In this document: piece after piece, positions 40,971 to 53,190 of the stretch
Layout: every line of letters starts with the position of its first letter
Position numbering within the stretch: position 1 is the first letter of the stretch
Assembly: GCF_032854445.1 (NCBI RefSeq)
Contig: NW_027017955.1
Location: forward strand, 620,001-684,000
Direction of reading: 5' to 3'
Origin: Liolophura sinensis
Lineage: Eukaryota; Mollusca; Polyplacophora; Chitonida; Chitonidae
Length of the DNA: 64,000 nucleotides
Notes under the pieces: generated by a model
What the model was told of the DNA's origin: nothing
The model's input: the letters and a program-made list of their open reading frames with translations, nothing else
Database searches by the model: none
Position numbers and translations under genes: made by a program

Positions 40971-41220
40971 CGTATTTTTTTTCATAAAAAAAAAGTAAAA
41001 GCGCGGTTCCGGGTTTGATTCTAAGCAGGACTTAGTGTATGAATGCATAGTTTCCTCTACCAGAACGCATCGTCACCAACGCAGCAACTGGAATTGTGAA
41101 ATTGCGACCACATGCAAAACGTCCTTTTGAGGCATGGCTCGTGATGCACGTGCGGTAATGTTGCATAAATACTCTTGCTCGAAAGAGAAGACATTCAGTG
41201 ACCGAAAAAACACCAACAGT

Positions 41221-41505
41221 ATGCCAAGACTTACGCAAGCGCAACGAGACCAGGCCATCGGTATGTCCACCATGGCAGTCTCGCAACGTCACATTGCAAG
41301 AACGTTCAACTGCAGCCAAACCACCATCAGGAGGTTGTTGATACGCTATCAGCAGACAGGCCAGACCCAAGACAGACCAAGATCGGGAAGACCGAGGCTG
41401 AAGATCGCTACATCCGGCAGATCCACCTCCGAAACGTCAACAGCGGCGACGGCACTAGGCCATGTCATCAGCCCCAGAACAACACTGTGTCGTCTTCGTT
41501 CAACT
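41221..41505 (+). pseudogene. Tc1 transposase N-terminal fragment (unit 3)
   Basis: Same fragment and frameshifts as in unit 2. Confidence 0.85.
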
Positions 41506-42296
41506 CCCCCGTGGGGTTTCCGGGGTGATAAAAATAGGACGTCAGTCCTCTAGGCAAGCTTGTCGTAAAAGTCGACTAACCTAGAGCTCTCCTGTGTGAG
41601 CCCGGTGAATATAATAGGCTCACATCTTCCCGGTTGTGTGAGAGGCAACTGGGGAGCGACCTGTTTGCCTTGGGACCCGTGATCAACGAGGACGGGATCT
41701 TGGTGGCTGAGGGCGTGTTGGTCTTGCGAGATCCTCACGCCCAACACGTCACTTTGGGCCTTACTTGGGGAGAGACGGGAGGTCGGATGGGCCCGATCCG
41801 ATCAATCGGCTTGGTCACGCCTTTCCTCTGCGTGGCCCCAAAATTTCTCCATAACACCACTCAGTAAAGAATAATTGTTATTTCTGAAATTTCGTTTGCG
41901 GTACTACGTTTTCAGGCGGTGGCTCATGGACCAGTCGAGTAGTATGTGTCTGATGTGTGACCTTATTAGCCTAATGGGGTTTGCTTATGGACGTGGAGTC
42001 CTTGGTGCGTTTCCTGGTGGGTAACCCCAGGTTCAGGCATCGCCCTTGTTGGCACTCCGTGGGTGGGGTGGGGAACACGTGGGGTGAATTCGTATTATAT
42101 ATTGATTATGTCTATCCTAACCCTTCCAAACCAAATGTATCTAACAAATAAAATAACCAGGTCTTCCTCTCATCCGACTTCGTCGAATGCTGACAAAAAG
42201 AGGAAGTTAGAGGTTTTGTCAGGCTGCCTTGATAATGCGCAGGATACATGGCCGCCTTTCATCGTTCTCTCAACAAGGAGTGAACAGAATGAATGA
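41506..42296 (+). mobile_element. B3: LINE B 5'UTR and ORF1 start (unit 3)
   Basis: Leader 41506-42107 has a private 5-bp deletion and several substitutions; ORF1 from 42108 reads KKRKLEVLS, as in B1, where the other units have KKRELEVLS. Confidence 0.8.
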
Positions 42297-42478
42297 ATGA
42301 TTATGGCTTAACGCCACATCGGCAATATTTCAGCCATATCGTGGCGAGAACAAGGTCAAAAAGTGAGATGGTTAAGGTTTTCGATATAATAATATGAACA
42401 CCAAAAGTAAAACAAAAAGTACAGACATGTTTAAAATAGTATGAAAGAAAAATAAGAGTTAAAACTCGAAAACCAGGG
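42288..42478 (-). mobile_element. B4: inverted LINE B 3'UTR (unit 3)
   Basis: Same junctions as the other units. Confidence 0.78.
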
Positions 42479-42495
42479 GTTGTGCCCAGAGGGCA

Positions 42496-43125
42496 ATGAT
42501 ATGCACTGACTCGTTGTCTTGCTTATTGGCAATACAGAACAATAAATTTAAAAATCCCTTGATCCTTCAAATTTTAGCTATACAGGAATTAATTAGGAAG
42601 CTAATTAGAAGAGGTAAAGATATTATATTCTGCTGGATACCAAGTCATATTGGTATCCATGGAAACACAGTCGCAGACAGGGAGGCGAAAGCTGCCCTAA
42701 ATAAACCCATATCTAAGATAAAAATCCCTTATACTGACATGAAGTCCAATATTCTTAAATATATTCGTGGCCTTTGGCAGGGTGAATGGAACTTGCAGGT
42801 CCATAATAAACTGCATGTTATTCATCCGGTCATTGGCTATAATTCATATACACTTGATATGTCTCGTAGAGACCAAGTCGTTTTAACCAGATGCCATATT
42901 GGGCATTCTCGTCTAACGCACAATTTCATACTAGATGGGAGCAGTGCTCCCGAGTGTGTTGGATGTGATGCTCAATATGGCATCAAACATATCTTGGTTG
43001 ACTGTGTCGACTTTGCCCATGTTCGGCAAAGATTCTACACAGTCAACTCTATATATGATTTATTTGACAGCATCGCTGGCGATGTTGTCATAAATTATTT
43101 GAAGGCCATTGGCCTATATCATTAA
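42496..43125 (+). pseudogene. LINE B RNase H second half (B5, unit 3)
   Basis: Keeps HVRQRF and KAIGLYH as in B2, so it is closer to the ancestor, but CATTAA ends it two residues early. B5 spans 42479-43379. Confidence 0.82.
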
Positions 43126-43379
43126 ATATAAAATTTAATTGTCACAAATATCTATAGATAAACAGTTATATACATATAGATTGATTTACACATATACTAT
43201 AACCCTGGTTTTCGAGTTTTAACTCTTATTTTTCTTTTATACGATTTTTAACAGGTCTACTTTTTGTTTTACTTTTGATGTTTATATTATCATATCGAAA
43301 ACCTTAACCGTCTCGCGTTTTCACCTTGTTCTCGCCACGATATGGCTGAAATATTGCCAATGTGGGGTTACGCCATATT

Positions 43380-43773
43380 CATTCTAGGTCAGTCGCCTTT
43401 CACGACAAGATTATCTGCAGAGTCTATCGGAGCTGGGGCTTAACATATTTCCACTACACACTGCAAGTAGCTTGGGCCGTGGAAGGCCTAGTCGTGGAAG
43501 CAAATGAAAACTGCGGGCCTGTATTCCAACAAATCCGACCAGGGTGTGGGGACCACCAGGTCCTGAGGAAGGATCTACTTTCCCTATCCCCCTGCGTGCG
43601 GTCCAAATAAATGCATTTATTGCGTCAGGTAGAAACCTCAATCCACCAAATCCAGGTCTAACCTGACGCGTTTGACCATAGCAATGGAGATGAACCACGC
43701 GAGGTGCATACGGCACGCTCTTTCGTGACCCACCACTTCTGCTAGGTCACGTGACCACAAGTTACTGCCCCTC
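43380..43773. other. Unassigned palindrome-bearing segment (unit 3)
   Basis: Palindrome, stem and GGTCACGTGACC (43745-43756) all conserved. Confidence 0.45.
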
Positions 43774-44342
43774 CCCCCGTGGGATCTCCGGGGTCATAAG
43801 AGTAGGACCCCAGTTCTCTAGGCAAGACTGTCGTACGAGGCGACTAGCTTAGAGTGTGGTTCTGGTGAATAGAATAATTTCACAGCCTCCCTGGGCTTGT
43901 CGTACAAAGTGAATAAAAGGGTCAACCTGTTTGCCGTGGGTTGCGACCCGTGATAGGGGAGGACGGGATTCTGGTGCCTGAGGGCGGGTTGGCCTTGCGA
44001 GATCCTCACGTATAACAGTCTACTTCGGTCCTTACTTCTGCAAAGACGGTCGGTCGGAGGGCCCGTTCCGAGGTCACGCCAGTCCGGATGTCCGGGCATC
44101 AACCTTCATATATCTCGATTTCGTATAAATTGACTACTTTCCGTGTTGGACGTTTTTAGTGAGATGTTGGGATGTCTGGACGGTGGTTGCGGGGTCAATC
44201 GACTTGGCCGTTTATAGTTTATTAGCCTGGCGGAGTATGAGCGAAGAATCCACCTTACCGAGGATGGCGTAGAACTCTCTGCTGCTTACCCGCAGGAGGC
44301 GTTCCATCGTATATGTAATGGCACTCCGTTGCTGGTTAAGGT
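43774..44342 (+). promoter_or_regulatory. LINE B-related diverged 5'UTR (B7, unit 3)
   Basis: Private T at about 44050 (ACGGTCGGTCGG); otherwise as unit 1. Confidence 0.68.
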
Positions 44343-44780
44343 GCTTAAGGTTTTCGAAATGATGGCGAGAACATGAAAAATAAAACAAAAAGTACAGACA
44401 TGTTTAAAATCAGATAAGAAAAAACCAAACAAGTTAAAACACCAAAACCAGTATATTTAAAAAGTACTATATCTGGAAAGCTATATGTATGTACCATTTT
44501 ATCCATAAATATTAACACATAAACAAATTTATATTTTATGATATAGGCCAATGGTCCTCAAATATTTTATGACAACATCGCCAGCGATCATATATAGAGT
44601 TGACTGTATAGAATCTTTGCCGAACATGAGCAAAGTCAACCAGGGTATGTTTGATGCCGTATTCTGCATCACATCCAATATACTCGGGAGCACTGCTCCC
44701 ATCTAGGATGAAATTGTGTGTCAGATGAGAATGCCCAATACGACACCTCGTTAAAACTACTTGGTCTCTGCGAGACATTT

Positions 44781-44925
44781 GACGGTCTGCCAGTAACCTG
44801 CGGATGGTCGTGGGTTTCCCCCGTGCTGTGAGCGGTTTCCACCCACCATAATGCTGGCCGCCGTCGTACAAGTGAAATATTCTTGAGTACAGCGTAAAAC
44901 AACAATCAAATCAAAAAAAAAAAAC
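44781..44925 (+). mobile_element. SINE tail insertion (unit 3)
   Basis: Poly(A) of 12; A at 44891 (TACAGCG), shared with unit 4. Confidence 0.8.
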
Positions 44926-45217
44926 AGACATTTTACAAGTATAGGCATTGTAGCCAATGACAGGGTGAATAGCATGCAGTTTATTGTGGATCTGCAAGAC
45001 CCACCCGCCCTGCCAAAGGCGACAAATACATTTAAGAATATTAGACTTTGTCAGTATACGGTGTTTTAACCAGAGATACAGGTTTATACTGGGCAGCTTT
45101 CGCTTCCCTGTCCACGACTGTGTTTCTATGGATACCAGTGCGACTTGGTATCCAACAGAATATAATATCTTTACCTTTTTTAAATTAGTTTTCTATGTTT
45201 GGCTATTATCTTAAGTA

Positions 45218-45640
45218 TCAATGGATTTTTAAATCATTATTCTGAATTGCCAAAAGGCAGGACTGGGAGTCGCTGCATATCACTGCCCTCTGGGCATGCC
45301 CCGAGGAAACATATGATAAGGCCAGGAGTATAGCCCTGGCCTCTGCAGAAAAGGTAGAAAATGAAGGTGGCAGACGAAGAGAAGTGACCCGCTGATCTAA
45401 GACAGCCGCAACCGCAACCCTGTCCCCATCCTTTGAGCCGTCAGTATATATATATATATATTTATAGTCTATATAATCAGCCTTCATGTTAGCAAAACTT
45501 TGCTCAATAATAAGAGGATTTGTACTTGATTTATTATATTTACGTAGATCAAATATTAGTTCAGGGTGTGGAAGAAGCCAGGGAGGAGACTCCGGAAAAG
45601 ACACTGGAGCTATATCCTCTTGCTCCATGTTAGCTCTCAC
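45218..45640 (-). pseudogene. LINE B RNase H core (B6, unit 3), reading frame retained
   Basis: 140-residue frame seen only in this unit, because its TA run is one repeat shorter. It links MEQEDIAPVSF to YTDGSKDGDRV, FSAEARAILLAL and ICSDSQSCLL, giving the first three RNase H acidic residues. The other units have Gln instead of the catalytic Glu and a shifted frame. It stops at DLKIH. Confidence 0.85.
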
Positions 45641-46422
45641 AATATGGTCCCGTATACGCAGATCAAACGGAGGGATCTTGTCAGGACATTTATTAAATTT
45701 ATCTACATATGATGGATTAAAAACACAGCTTAAAACTCATCCAACAAACCCTGCCTACGAGTTAGTAGCATATTGAAGGCTAAGTTTTATACGTCGGTTA
45801 TATAAAGAAGACTCATTTTCCTCCACTTATAAACTCTCCACACGGGGATGTTCTAAAAGCACCAAGGCTGAACCTCAAACCTTGGTGATGAACAGGATCC
45901 AACATTTTAATATACGACTTCCTAGCGGAACCGTAAAAGATGGATCCATAGTCCAATTTAGACCTCACCAGAGAGCGATATAAGTTAGGTAAAACTGATC
46001 GGTCAGCACCCCAATCGATGCTTGACACGACCATAATTATATCGAGAGCCTTTGTACATTTAGCTTGAAACATTTTCATATGAGGTATAAAAGATAGCTT
46101 GCTATCAAATATTAGACGTAAAAATCTTCTTTGTCCAACAATTTTAACCTGTTTTACGTGGTCATTGTGGAGATTCTGTGTTATCCGTATTGTGAAGCTT
46201 TGGGACTAGGCATGTTCACACTATGGGAACAGCTACAGTATATAGCACATAGAACCCGAGCAATAGCCAGTACATATACACCGAAGCGTGAGTCCGGGGG
46301 TTAGTATAACCCGGTCAAACCAGTTTCTCGGCGACAAGTCCGCCTGCATGCGCACGGACTTTTAGTGTTCAACCACTGTGCCAGGTGCCTCTAAACAACA
46401 CTTCTGTCACTCTTCTGAAATA

Positions 46423-47236
46423 ATGGATCAGTTACAGATTATCATGGACAGGCTTGGTAAGTTAGATTCTATGGTGACAAGTGAAACACTGGAAAAAAAA
46501 ACTACAAAACACTGAAGCAAAAATAGTTACAAAGTTGACAAACCTAATTGAGCAGCAGGAAGCCAGAATCTTTACTTTAGAAAAAGAAAATGATACCCTT
46601 CGGGCAGACATGCATGAATTAAGATTACAACACGAACAAGATCAAGAAGAACTGGCCAGGGTAAACAGAGATATGCGAAACTTAGAAGACAGGCAGAACG
46701 ATTTGGAACAATACTCCCCTAAACAAAGTATACGGATTTACGGTGTAGATGGGGATACAGCCACAGAAACAACTGACGAATGTTCCGAGAAAGTCGTTGA
46801 CATCTTAACATCCAAACTAAAGCTGTCACTGACGTCTAGCGACATAAGTATAGCGCAGAGATTGAGACCGAAAAGACCTGACTTAAACACAGAACCAAGG
46901 GGTGTAATAGTAAAGTTCATATCACGACGACTTAAAGTTGAAGCGATAAAAAACAGAAGAGCCTTGAAAGGAGCAAACATTGTGATTAAGGAAGACCTAA
47001 CGCAGAAAAAGCAGGCTATTTTAAAAGCAGCATCTGCACACCCCATGATTCTATCCGCCTGGTCAAGAGATGGCAAAATCTTCACCAAAGACTTCAACGA
47101 GGACGTAAGACAAGTGAAATCTACTGACTGCATAGACACTCTCATCAGTCTATCATCCCATACACCCAGAGTTCAAAGACCACGTGACCAAAGAAGTGGG
47201 AGGCCAATAACCAACTCACCAGCCCCTATCAGCTAG
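46423..47236 (+). pseudogene. Element C ORF1, frameshifted (unit 3)
   Basis: A run of 9 A at about 46493-46501 (8 elsewhere) shifts the frame near codon 26. Downstream coiled coil and RRM remain open from about 46502. One further change gives MILSAW instead of MIQSAW. Confidence 0.85.
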
Positions 47237-47754
47237 ATAACGATGGCTGCAATGTGAAGGATATATGCTATCTGATAACTCAGTTTGCTCTCGTAAAGAA
47301 TAAATCATCTTAGAATTAATAGAGCATTTTAAGTTAACGAAGTACACAGCTTTAATGTGTCGAAAAAGAAATAGTATGCTCTTCTGCACAATAATATCAG
47401 AGATAAATATGATGGGTGCGATCGGCCATAAGATCTGTCAAAACCTATCAGCTTTCCCAATATGTATTTTATTCGCCAGAATCCACCTTGCCTTTTATAT
47501 TCCATTCTTGTGTATGATCTTCTATACTCATAAGCTATACCCAAATCACAACAGATCACTATATTTAGGAATTATTCCATGTCAGCTACAATATGTGAGT
47601 GAGTGAGTGAAAGTTTTAACGTCGCTTTCAACAACATTTCAGTTTTATCGCGACAATAAAACGTCAAGTAGTCGATCTACTACGGATAATTCATTTACTA
47701 TTCGGTCAAAAAAGGACACCAGAAGTCGCATAACAAACAGACGGTAGTTTAAAA

Positions 47755-49224
47755 TCACAGCTTTCCTGCCATACCAATGGTAGAGAGAAAATCAAAAATA
47801 GTATCACTTTCTACAGAATTGAAAAGTTCTGAAAGAGAGCTCACGTGATAAAAGGAATCTCGTACAGGAGCAAAGTCGCCACAGTCAAGCAATATGTGCT
47901 TGACTGTGAACCGTTGATCACAAGCAAAGCAATGAGGAGCATCTTCTCCTTTCAACAAATACCCATGCGTAGCACGTGTGTGACCGATACGACACCTCCT
48001 CAAAATGCAAGAGCGGAGACGATGCCGTGAAAGGGAAGGCGCTGGACCAACAAACTGACGAATATCATGCAGTTTGTTGGTTGTCTGGTCATCCCATTGA
48101 GCCTGAAACAAGCGCTTGATATAGGAGCAAATAAGTGAACGCAAGTCCGAATATGGAACGTCAGTTTGGGTAGTAACGGAACGCAAAGCCGCCTTCGCGG
48201 CTTCATCTGCAGCAGTATTTCCAGGGATATCCATATGCCCTGGCACCCAACAAAAGACAATGATAAAGTCTTCATTAAGTCGTTTAAACATCTCCCTGAT
48301 AGACGGAATGTCTGGATGTACAGGCGAACTAACCCAAATTGCCTGGAGGCAGCAAAGGGAGTCAGAGCAGATGAGAACTCTGCTACCTCCTAGCTTTGGA
48401 ATGGACCGAAGTGCGCACAAAATTGCCTTGGTTTCTGCAGTAAATACAGAACAGGAATTTGGAAACCGAGTTGAAATGGTTCTAGGCCCAAGGACAGCGG
48501 CAGAAGCCACGCCATCATCATTCTTGGAACCGTCAGTGAATATGCGGTGATAAAATGGATACTTTGAACACATATTACTAAACTCCTGCTGGTATACTAA
48601 AGGGTTGCTGGAAGAATTCTTCAGGGAGGAGAGCGAGGTATCAACCTGAGGCTCAGGACATAACCACGGTGGATCTTCCTGGATGCGTATGGGGGTGATA
48701 GTATCCAGTCCAAGTCCAGCTGCTTGCACGTGTTCCTGAATGCGGACACCCAGTGGAGGAACAATGGATGGCTTCTGAGCATATAAGTCTTCAAATTCCG
48801 GATGGAAGACACAATCAAAGGCCGGGTTGGATGGATTGGCTCTAAGCTTGGTGATATACTGTAAGGATGGTTCAGTTCTTCGAAGCTCCGGGGGAGGCTC
48901 GTTTGCCTCAACATACAGACTCTCCACAGGAGAGGTACGGAAAGCACCTAAGCACAACCGTAGGGCCTGGTGATGTATAGTATTGAGTTTCTTCAACTGG
49001 GAGCGCGACGGACCTCCATAAACACTGCAGGCATAGTCTAGCTTAGAACGAATCAGTGCTCGATAGAGCTGAAGTAGGGTTTCGTGATCCCCTCCCCATC
49101 GAGCACTAGAGACAACCTTCAAAATATTAAGCGCCTTTAGGCATCTGGCTCTAAGATAATTAATGTGAGATTTAAATGTAAGGTGGTTATCGAAGATCAC
49201 CCCGAGGAATTTTGCCTCCGGCAC
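47755..49224 (-). pseudogene. LINE A RNase H C-terminus, 489 aa (copy 4)
   Basis: Private changes Phe155-Val (KPSIVPP) and His348-Arg (AALRSV); SSSNPL as in unit 2. Active site and finger unchanged. Confidence 0.87.
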
Positions 49225-49244
49225 AACCTTGATGGGAGACCCAT

Positions 49245-50099
49245 CTAAAAATACCTTGGGGTCTTCATGGGGGAAGTACTTCCGACAAAAGTGTACACAG
49301 TCTTCGACTTGGAGAACTTAAATCCGTTCTCCAGTGCCCAGGCATGGATTTTGTTAAGGCAAATCTGCAGCTGTCTCTCAATGGTGTGCATACCTTTGCC
49401 TCGACAAGAGATACCAAGATCGTCCACAAAAAGGGACGCATTCATACTAGGAGATAAAACTCTGGCAAGGCTATTAATCTTACTGCTAAAGAGAGTAACT
49501 GATAAAATGCTGCCTTGAGGAACCCCCTGATCTTGTTCAAAGTAGTCAGATAGGGTAGCCCCAACCCGAACTTGGAAGTGACCATGGTCTAAGAATTTAC
49601 GAATAAAGTCAGGAAGCCGACCTCTAAGTCCAAATCCATGCATATCTTTCAGAATGCCATATTTCCAAGTAGTGTCATATGCTTTTTCCAGATCAAAAAA
49701 GACAGATACGACATGGTCACGATTAACGATACCGTTCTTAATAAAGCATTCTAGACGAACAAGGTGATCAACAGTACTGCGATTCCTTCGAAATCCACAT
49801 TGAATGTCGCTTATCAACTCATTAGTCTCCAAAATCCACACCATGCGATCGTTAATCATCCTCTCCATAGTCTTGCATACACAACTGGTTAAGGAAATAG
49901 GACGATAGTTATTTGGATCGGTAGAATCCTTTCCGGGCTTTGGGATGGGGACAATAATAGCGTTTTGCCATGAGGCAGGAAAATTCCCGGAAATCCAAAT
50001 GGTATTAAAAATTCCAAGAAGCACCCTCAAACAAGGAAGATTCTGGAAGGTGTCGTAAAAGCTGATAGTGGATATCATCTGGCCCTGGAGTTGAATCAT
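49245..50099 (-). pseudogene. LINE A reverse transcriptase core (copy 4)
   Basis: LDHGHFQ as in unit 3; FVDD intact. Confidence 0.87.
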
Positions 50100-50517
50100 G
50101 GGCCTTGCTCAGGGATGCGGATAGTTCATGTAGAGAAAATGTAGCATTGTAGGATTCTTCATTTGAGGATGTAAAATCAAGATAACTTGCCTCGGTCCGT
50201 TCCTTGTCACGCTGGAACTGAGGCAAGTAATTATCTGAAGACGAATGGTGCGCAAAAGAAGCGCCCAACCTATTGGCTATGTCAAGTTTTTCTGTCAAAG
50301 AATTATTCCCGTCTTTAAGATGATTGACAGTGACATTGGATCCCTTGCCTTTGCAGTGGATCATATTCCAGACTTTTGACATAGGGGTACGATGATTAAT
50401 CTTAGAAACATAACGTTTCCAAGAGTCACGTTTGGACTGTTTGATAGTCCTACAAGCTTTAGCTCCAGTACGCCTAACATCGTCTAAATTACCGGGAGAT
50501 GGTCTACATCGGTACAC
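50005..50517 (-). pseudogene. LINE A linker (copy 4)
   Basis: Same protein as the other units; 13-bp duplication at 50607-50632. Confidence 0.75.
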
Positions 50518-50743
50518 GCGCTCAGCACGTTTCCTGAAACGCCTAGCTCGTTTACAGTCCTCCGTGAACCACGGTTTCTTAATACAGGGAACCGCACAAG
50601 ATTTCGGGATACATTTGGAGGATACATTTGGAGGCTACATCGATTAGCTGATCCGAGAATAACTGGATAGGATCAACTGCATCAAGAAAAAGGTCGCTAG
50701 TAAGTGTTTCACCACACAGAACAGCAAAGCGGGGCCAGTCTGC

Positions 50744-51292
50744 TTAATCATAATTAAAGCGTGGAAGGGAGGAAGATACCGGCTCCTCAAGGGTAAGTAT
50801 GGTGGGGAAGTGGTCGCTTCCGCACAGATCATCATGGACGCTCCAGCTGAATTCCGATCTTAGCCCTGCATCAGCCAGAGCTAAATCAAGGATCGAATAA
50901 ATGCCCTTTGCAGGATGAAGGTAAGTATGTGTGCCATCATTTAAGTCGCATAGAGAGTTATTAGATATAAAATCCTCCAATACAGAGCCCTTCTGGTTAC
51001 GTTTAGAGTCACCCCAGAGAACACTATGGGCATTAAAGTCACCCCAAAGAAGGCACGGTGTAGGTAATTGATCACATAGATTTTGCAGCTCTTTTTGGTG
51101 AAGAGTAGAAGAAGGTGGTATATAAATACAACAGATTGTTAATACTATACCCAGTATGATACGCACTGCCACCGCCTGCAAATCGGTGTTCAGTGCCATT
51201 TTATTGTGTATTACACCCTGCCTAATCAAAAGAGAAGAACCCCCTGATGCCTTTTCCATTCGTAGACGTGGCAACAGCGTGATGAGATACAT
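50744..51292 (-). pseudogene. LINE A endonuclease C-terminus (copy 4)
   Basis: Private changes at the N-terminal end (MYLITLLPRL) and LHQKELQ; catalytic motifs unchanged. Confidence 0.84.
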
Positions 51293-51437
51293 AACCTCGA
51301 CATTGATAACTAGGATCAGTCAGAGTTTCCTGCAAGCTAAAAGCTATGGGACTGAGGTCTTGAGCTAACATCTGGAGCTCTGCGAGGTTATACCTCAATC
51401 CTCTACAGTTCCACTGTAAGATCTTTGTAGTAGCCAT
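51222..51437 (-). pseudogene. LINE A endonuclease N-terminus (copy 4)
   Basis: Private changes FSLQET, YVSHHAVAT; start and catalytic Glu unchanged. Confidence 0.84.
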
Positions 51438-51446
51438 TATTAATAT

Positions 51447-51860
51447 TTATTTACTCTTTTTCTTTTTTCTGGACTTCTTATACATCGCTGCCCTACGCTC
51501 AGCAAAATCCTCCTGTGACAACGTTATCAACATCCTCTGCTTTTTAGCCTTGTCAACTTTAGAGTCTCGTCGCAATGTGCGATAATACGACCCCAGGGAT
51601 GTTGAGACAGGTACCAAGACCTCACCCTTGCCATTGGTATAGGCAGGCAAGTCTTCGGGTGCATCCATTTCCGAAAGAGATTCCTCCATATTGGATTCTC
51701 CACCAGTCCTAGACATATCAGATTGCTGAGAGCTTCCCTGAGGATCAAGGCAATGTGCTATATCTCTAGTGTCTAACTGTGACATTGTAGACGGGTCAGG
51801 GCTGAACGTGCTACCCCATAAGGACGGGCTCTTACCAAGTGCACCTTTGGAGGGCATCAC
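51447..51860 (-). pseudogene. LINE A ORF1 remnant (copy 4)
   Basis: Private changes Asp to Gly (NGKGEVL) and Val to Leu (TSLGSYY). Confidence 0.63.
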
Positions 51861-52162
51861 GCCACTGGATTGCGTCTCCTTAATGCAGGATGGCGTTGTA
51901 TCCGAAATTTCTGACGATCAAGAGGTAAGGAGGAATTCGAGATTTGACTCATACCGACAACCCACTCCGGGCTATTTGATGTCTGAGATGCCTCGCAAAG
52001 GCTCTGGGGCCCACCTACTACTGGCGATTCGCTTAACTTCCTTACCTTATTTGTAGCACTCTCCAGCTTCCTCGTTGTCAGCAGCAGAGTTATCCAAAGT
52101 CCCTTTATTTTGTTGACTGGAAGGAACAGACTCGGCAGAAACCCCAATTTCCATATCATCCC

Positions 52163-52528
52163 GCAAAGGTTCTACACAGTCAACTCTATATATGATTTAT
52201 TTGACAGCATCGCTGGCGATGTTGTCATCAATTATTTGAAGGCCATTGGCCTTTATCATAAAATATAAATTTTAATTGTCATAAATATCTGTAGATAAAC
52301 AGTTATATACATATAGATTTATACATGTACTATAACCCTGGTTTTCGAGTTTTAACTCTTATTTTTCTTTTATACGATTTTAAACATGTCTGTACTTTTT
52401 GTTTTACTTTTGATGTTCATATTATCATATCGAAAACCTTAACCGTCTCGCGTTTTCACCTTGTTCTCGCCACGATATGGCTGAAATATTGCCGATGTGG
52501 CGTTAAGCCATAATCATTCATTCATTCA
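52163..52528 (+). mobile_element. B0 insertion (unit 4)
   Basis: Tail one ATTC shorter; duplications at 52149-52162 and 52529-52542. Confidence 0.87.
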
Positions 52529-52586
52529 TTCCATATCATCCCCATGTCCCTGACTATAATTACCATCATCATCTCCTCGACCTTCA

Positions 52587-53190
52587 CCCCCGTGGGGTTT
52601 CCGGGGTGATAAGAATAGGGCCTCAGCCCTCTAGGCAAGCTTGTCGTAAAAGTCGACTAACCTAGAGCTCTCCTGTGTGAGCCCGGTGAATATAATAGGC
52701 TCACATCTTCTCGGTTGTGTGAGAGGCAACCGGGGAGCGACCTGTTTGCCGTGGGTTGCGACCCGTAATCTCCGAGGACGGGATCCTGGTGGCTGAGGGT
52801 GGGTTGGTCTTGCGAGATCCTCGCGCCCAACACTCCGCTTTGGCCCTTACTTGGAGTGAGACGGGAGGTCGGATGGGCCCGGTCCGATCAATCGGCTTGG
52901 TCATGTCTTGCCTTTACGTGGTTCCAATTGCCTCAATAACAGCATATCGTTTGGCGAACAAATATTATTTCTGAAATATCGTTTGTAGGACTACGTTTTG
53001 AGGCGGTGGCTCATGGGTCAATCGAGTAGATTGAATTTAACCTGTTGGTATAAATCAATCTGTTCGAGTATACCTCATATGGAATCCTTGGTGCCTTTCC
53101 TGCTGGGTATCCCCAGGTTCAGACATCGCCCTTGTTGGCCCTCCGTGGTGGGTGGGGAACATATGGGCTGAATTTTATATACATATTGCC
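52587..53190 (+). promoter_or_regulatory. LINE B 5'UTR (B1, unit 4)
   Basis: Only unit whose B1 leader keeps the 13 bp GCGCCCAACACTC and GTTTGCC, both also in the B3 leader, so this is the ancestral form. Confidence 0.72.

Larger units (their letters stand above)
44343..46153 (-). mobile_element. B6: inverted decayed LINE B 3' half (unit 3)
   Basis: Least decayed version of this piece, with the RNase H core back in one frame; see the entry at 45218. Confidence 0.8.
31951..47917. repeat. Tandem macro-repeat unit 3 (15967 bp)
   Basis: Eight bases shorter than units 1-2: a 5-bp deletion (TTGCG) near 41673, two fewer A in the SINE, one fewer TA, one more A in element C. Most of its differences lie after 41.6 kb. 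Confidence 0.97.
47594..52586 (-). mobile_element. LINE A, copy 4
   Basis: Most diverged LINE A copy in the window; same truncation and breaks. One ATTC unit fewer in the enclosed B0 tail. Confidence 0.87.
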
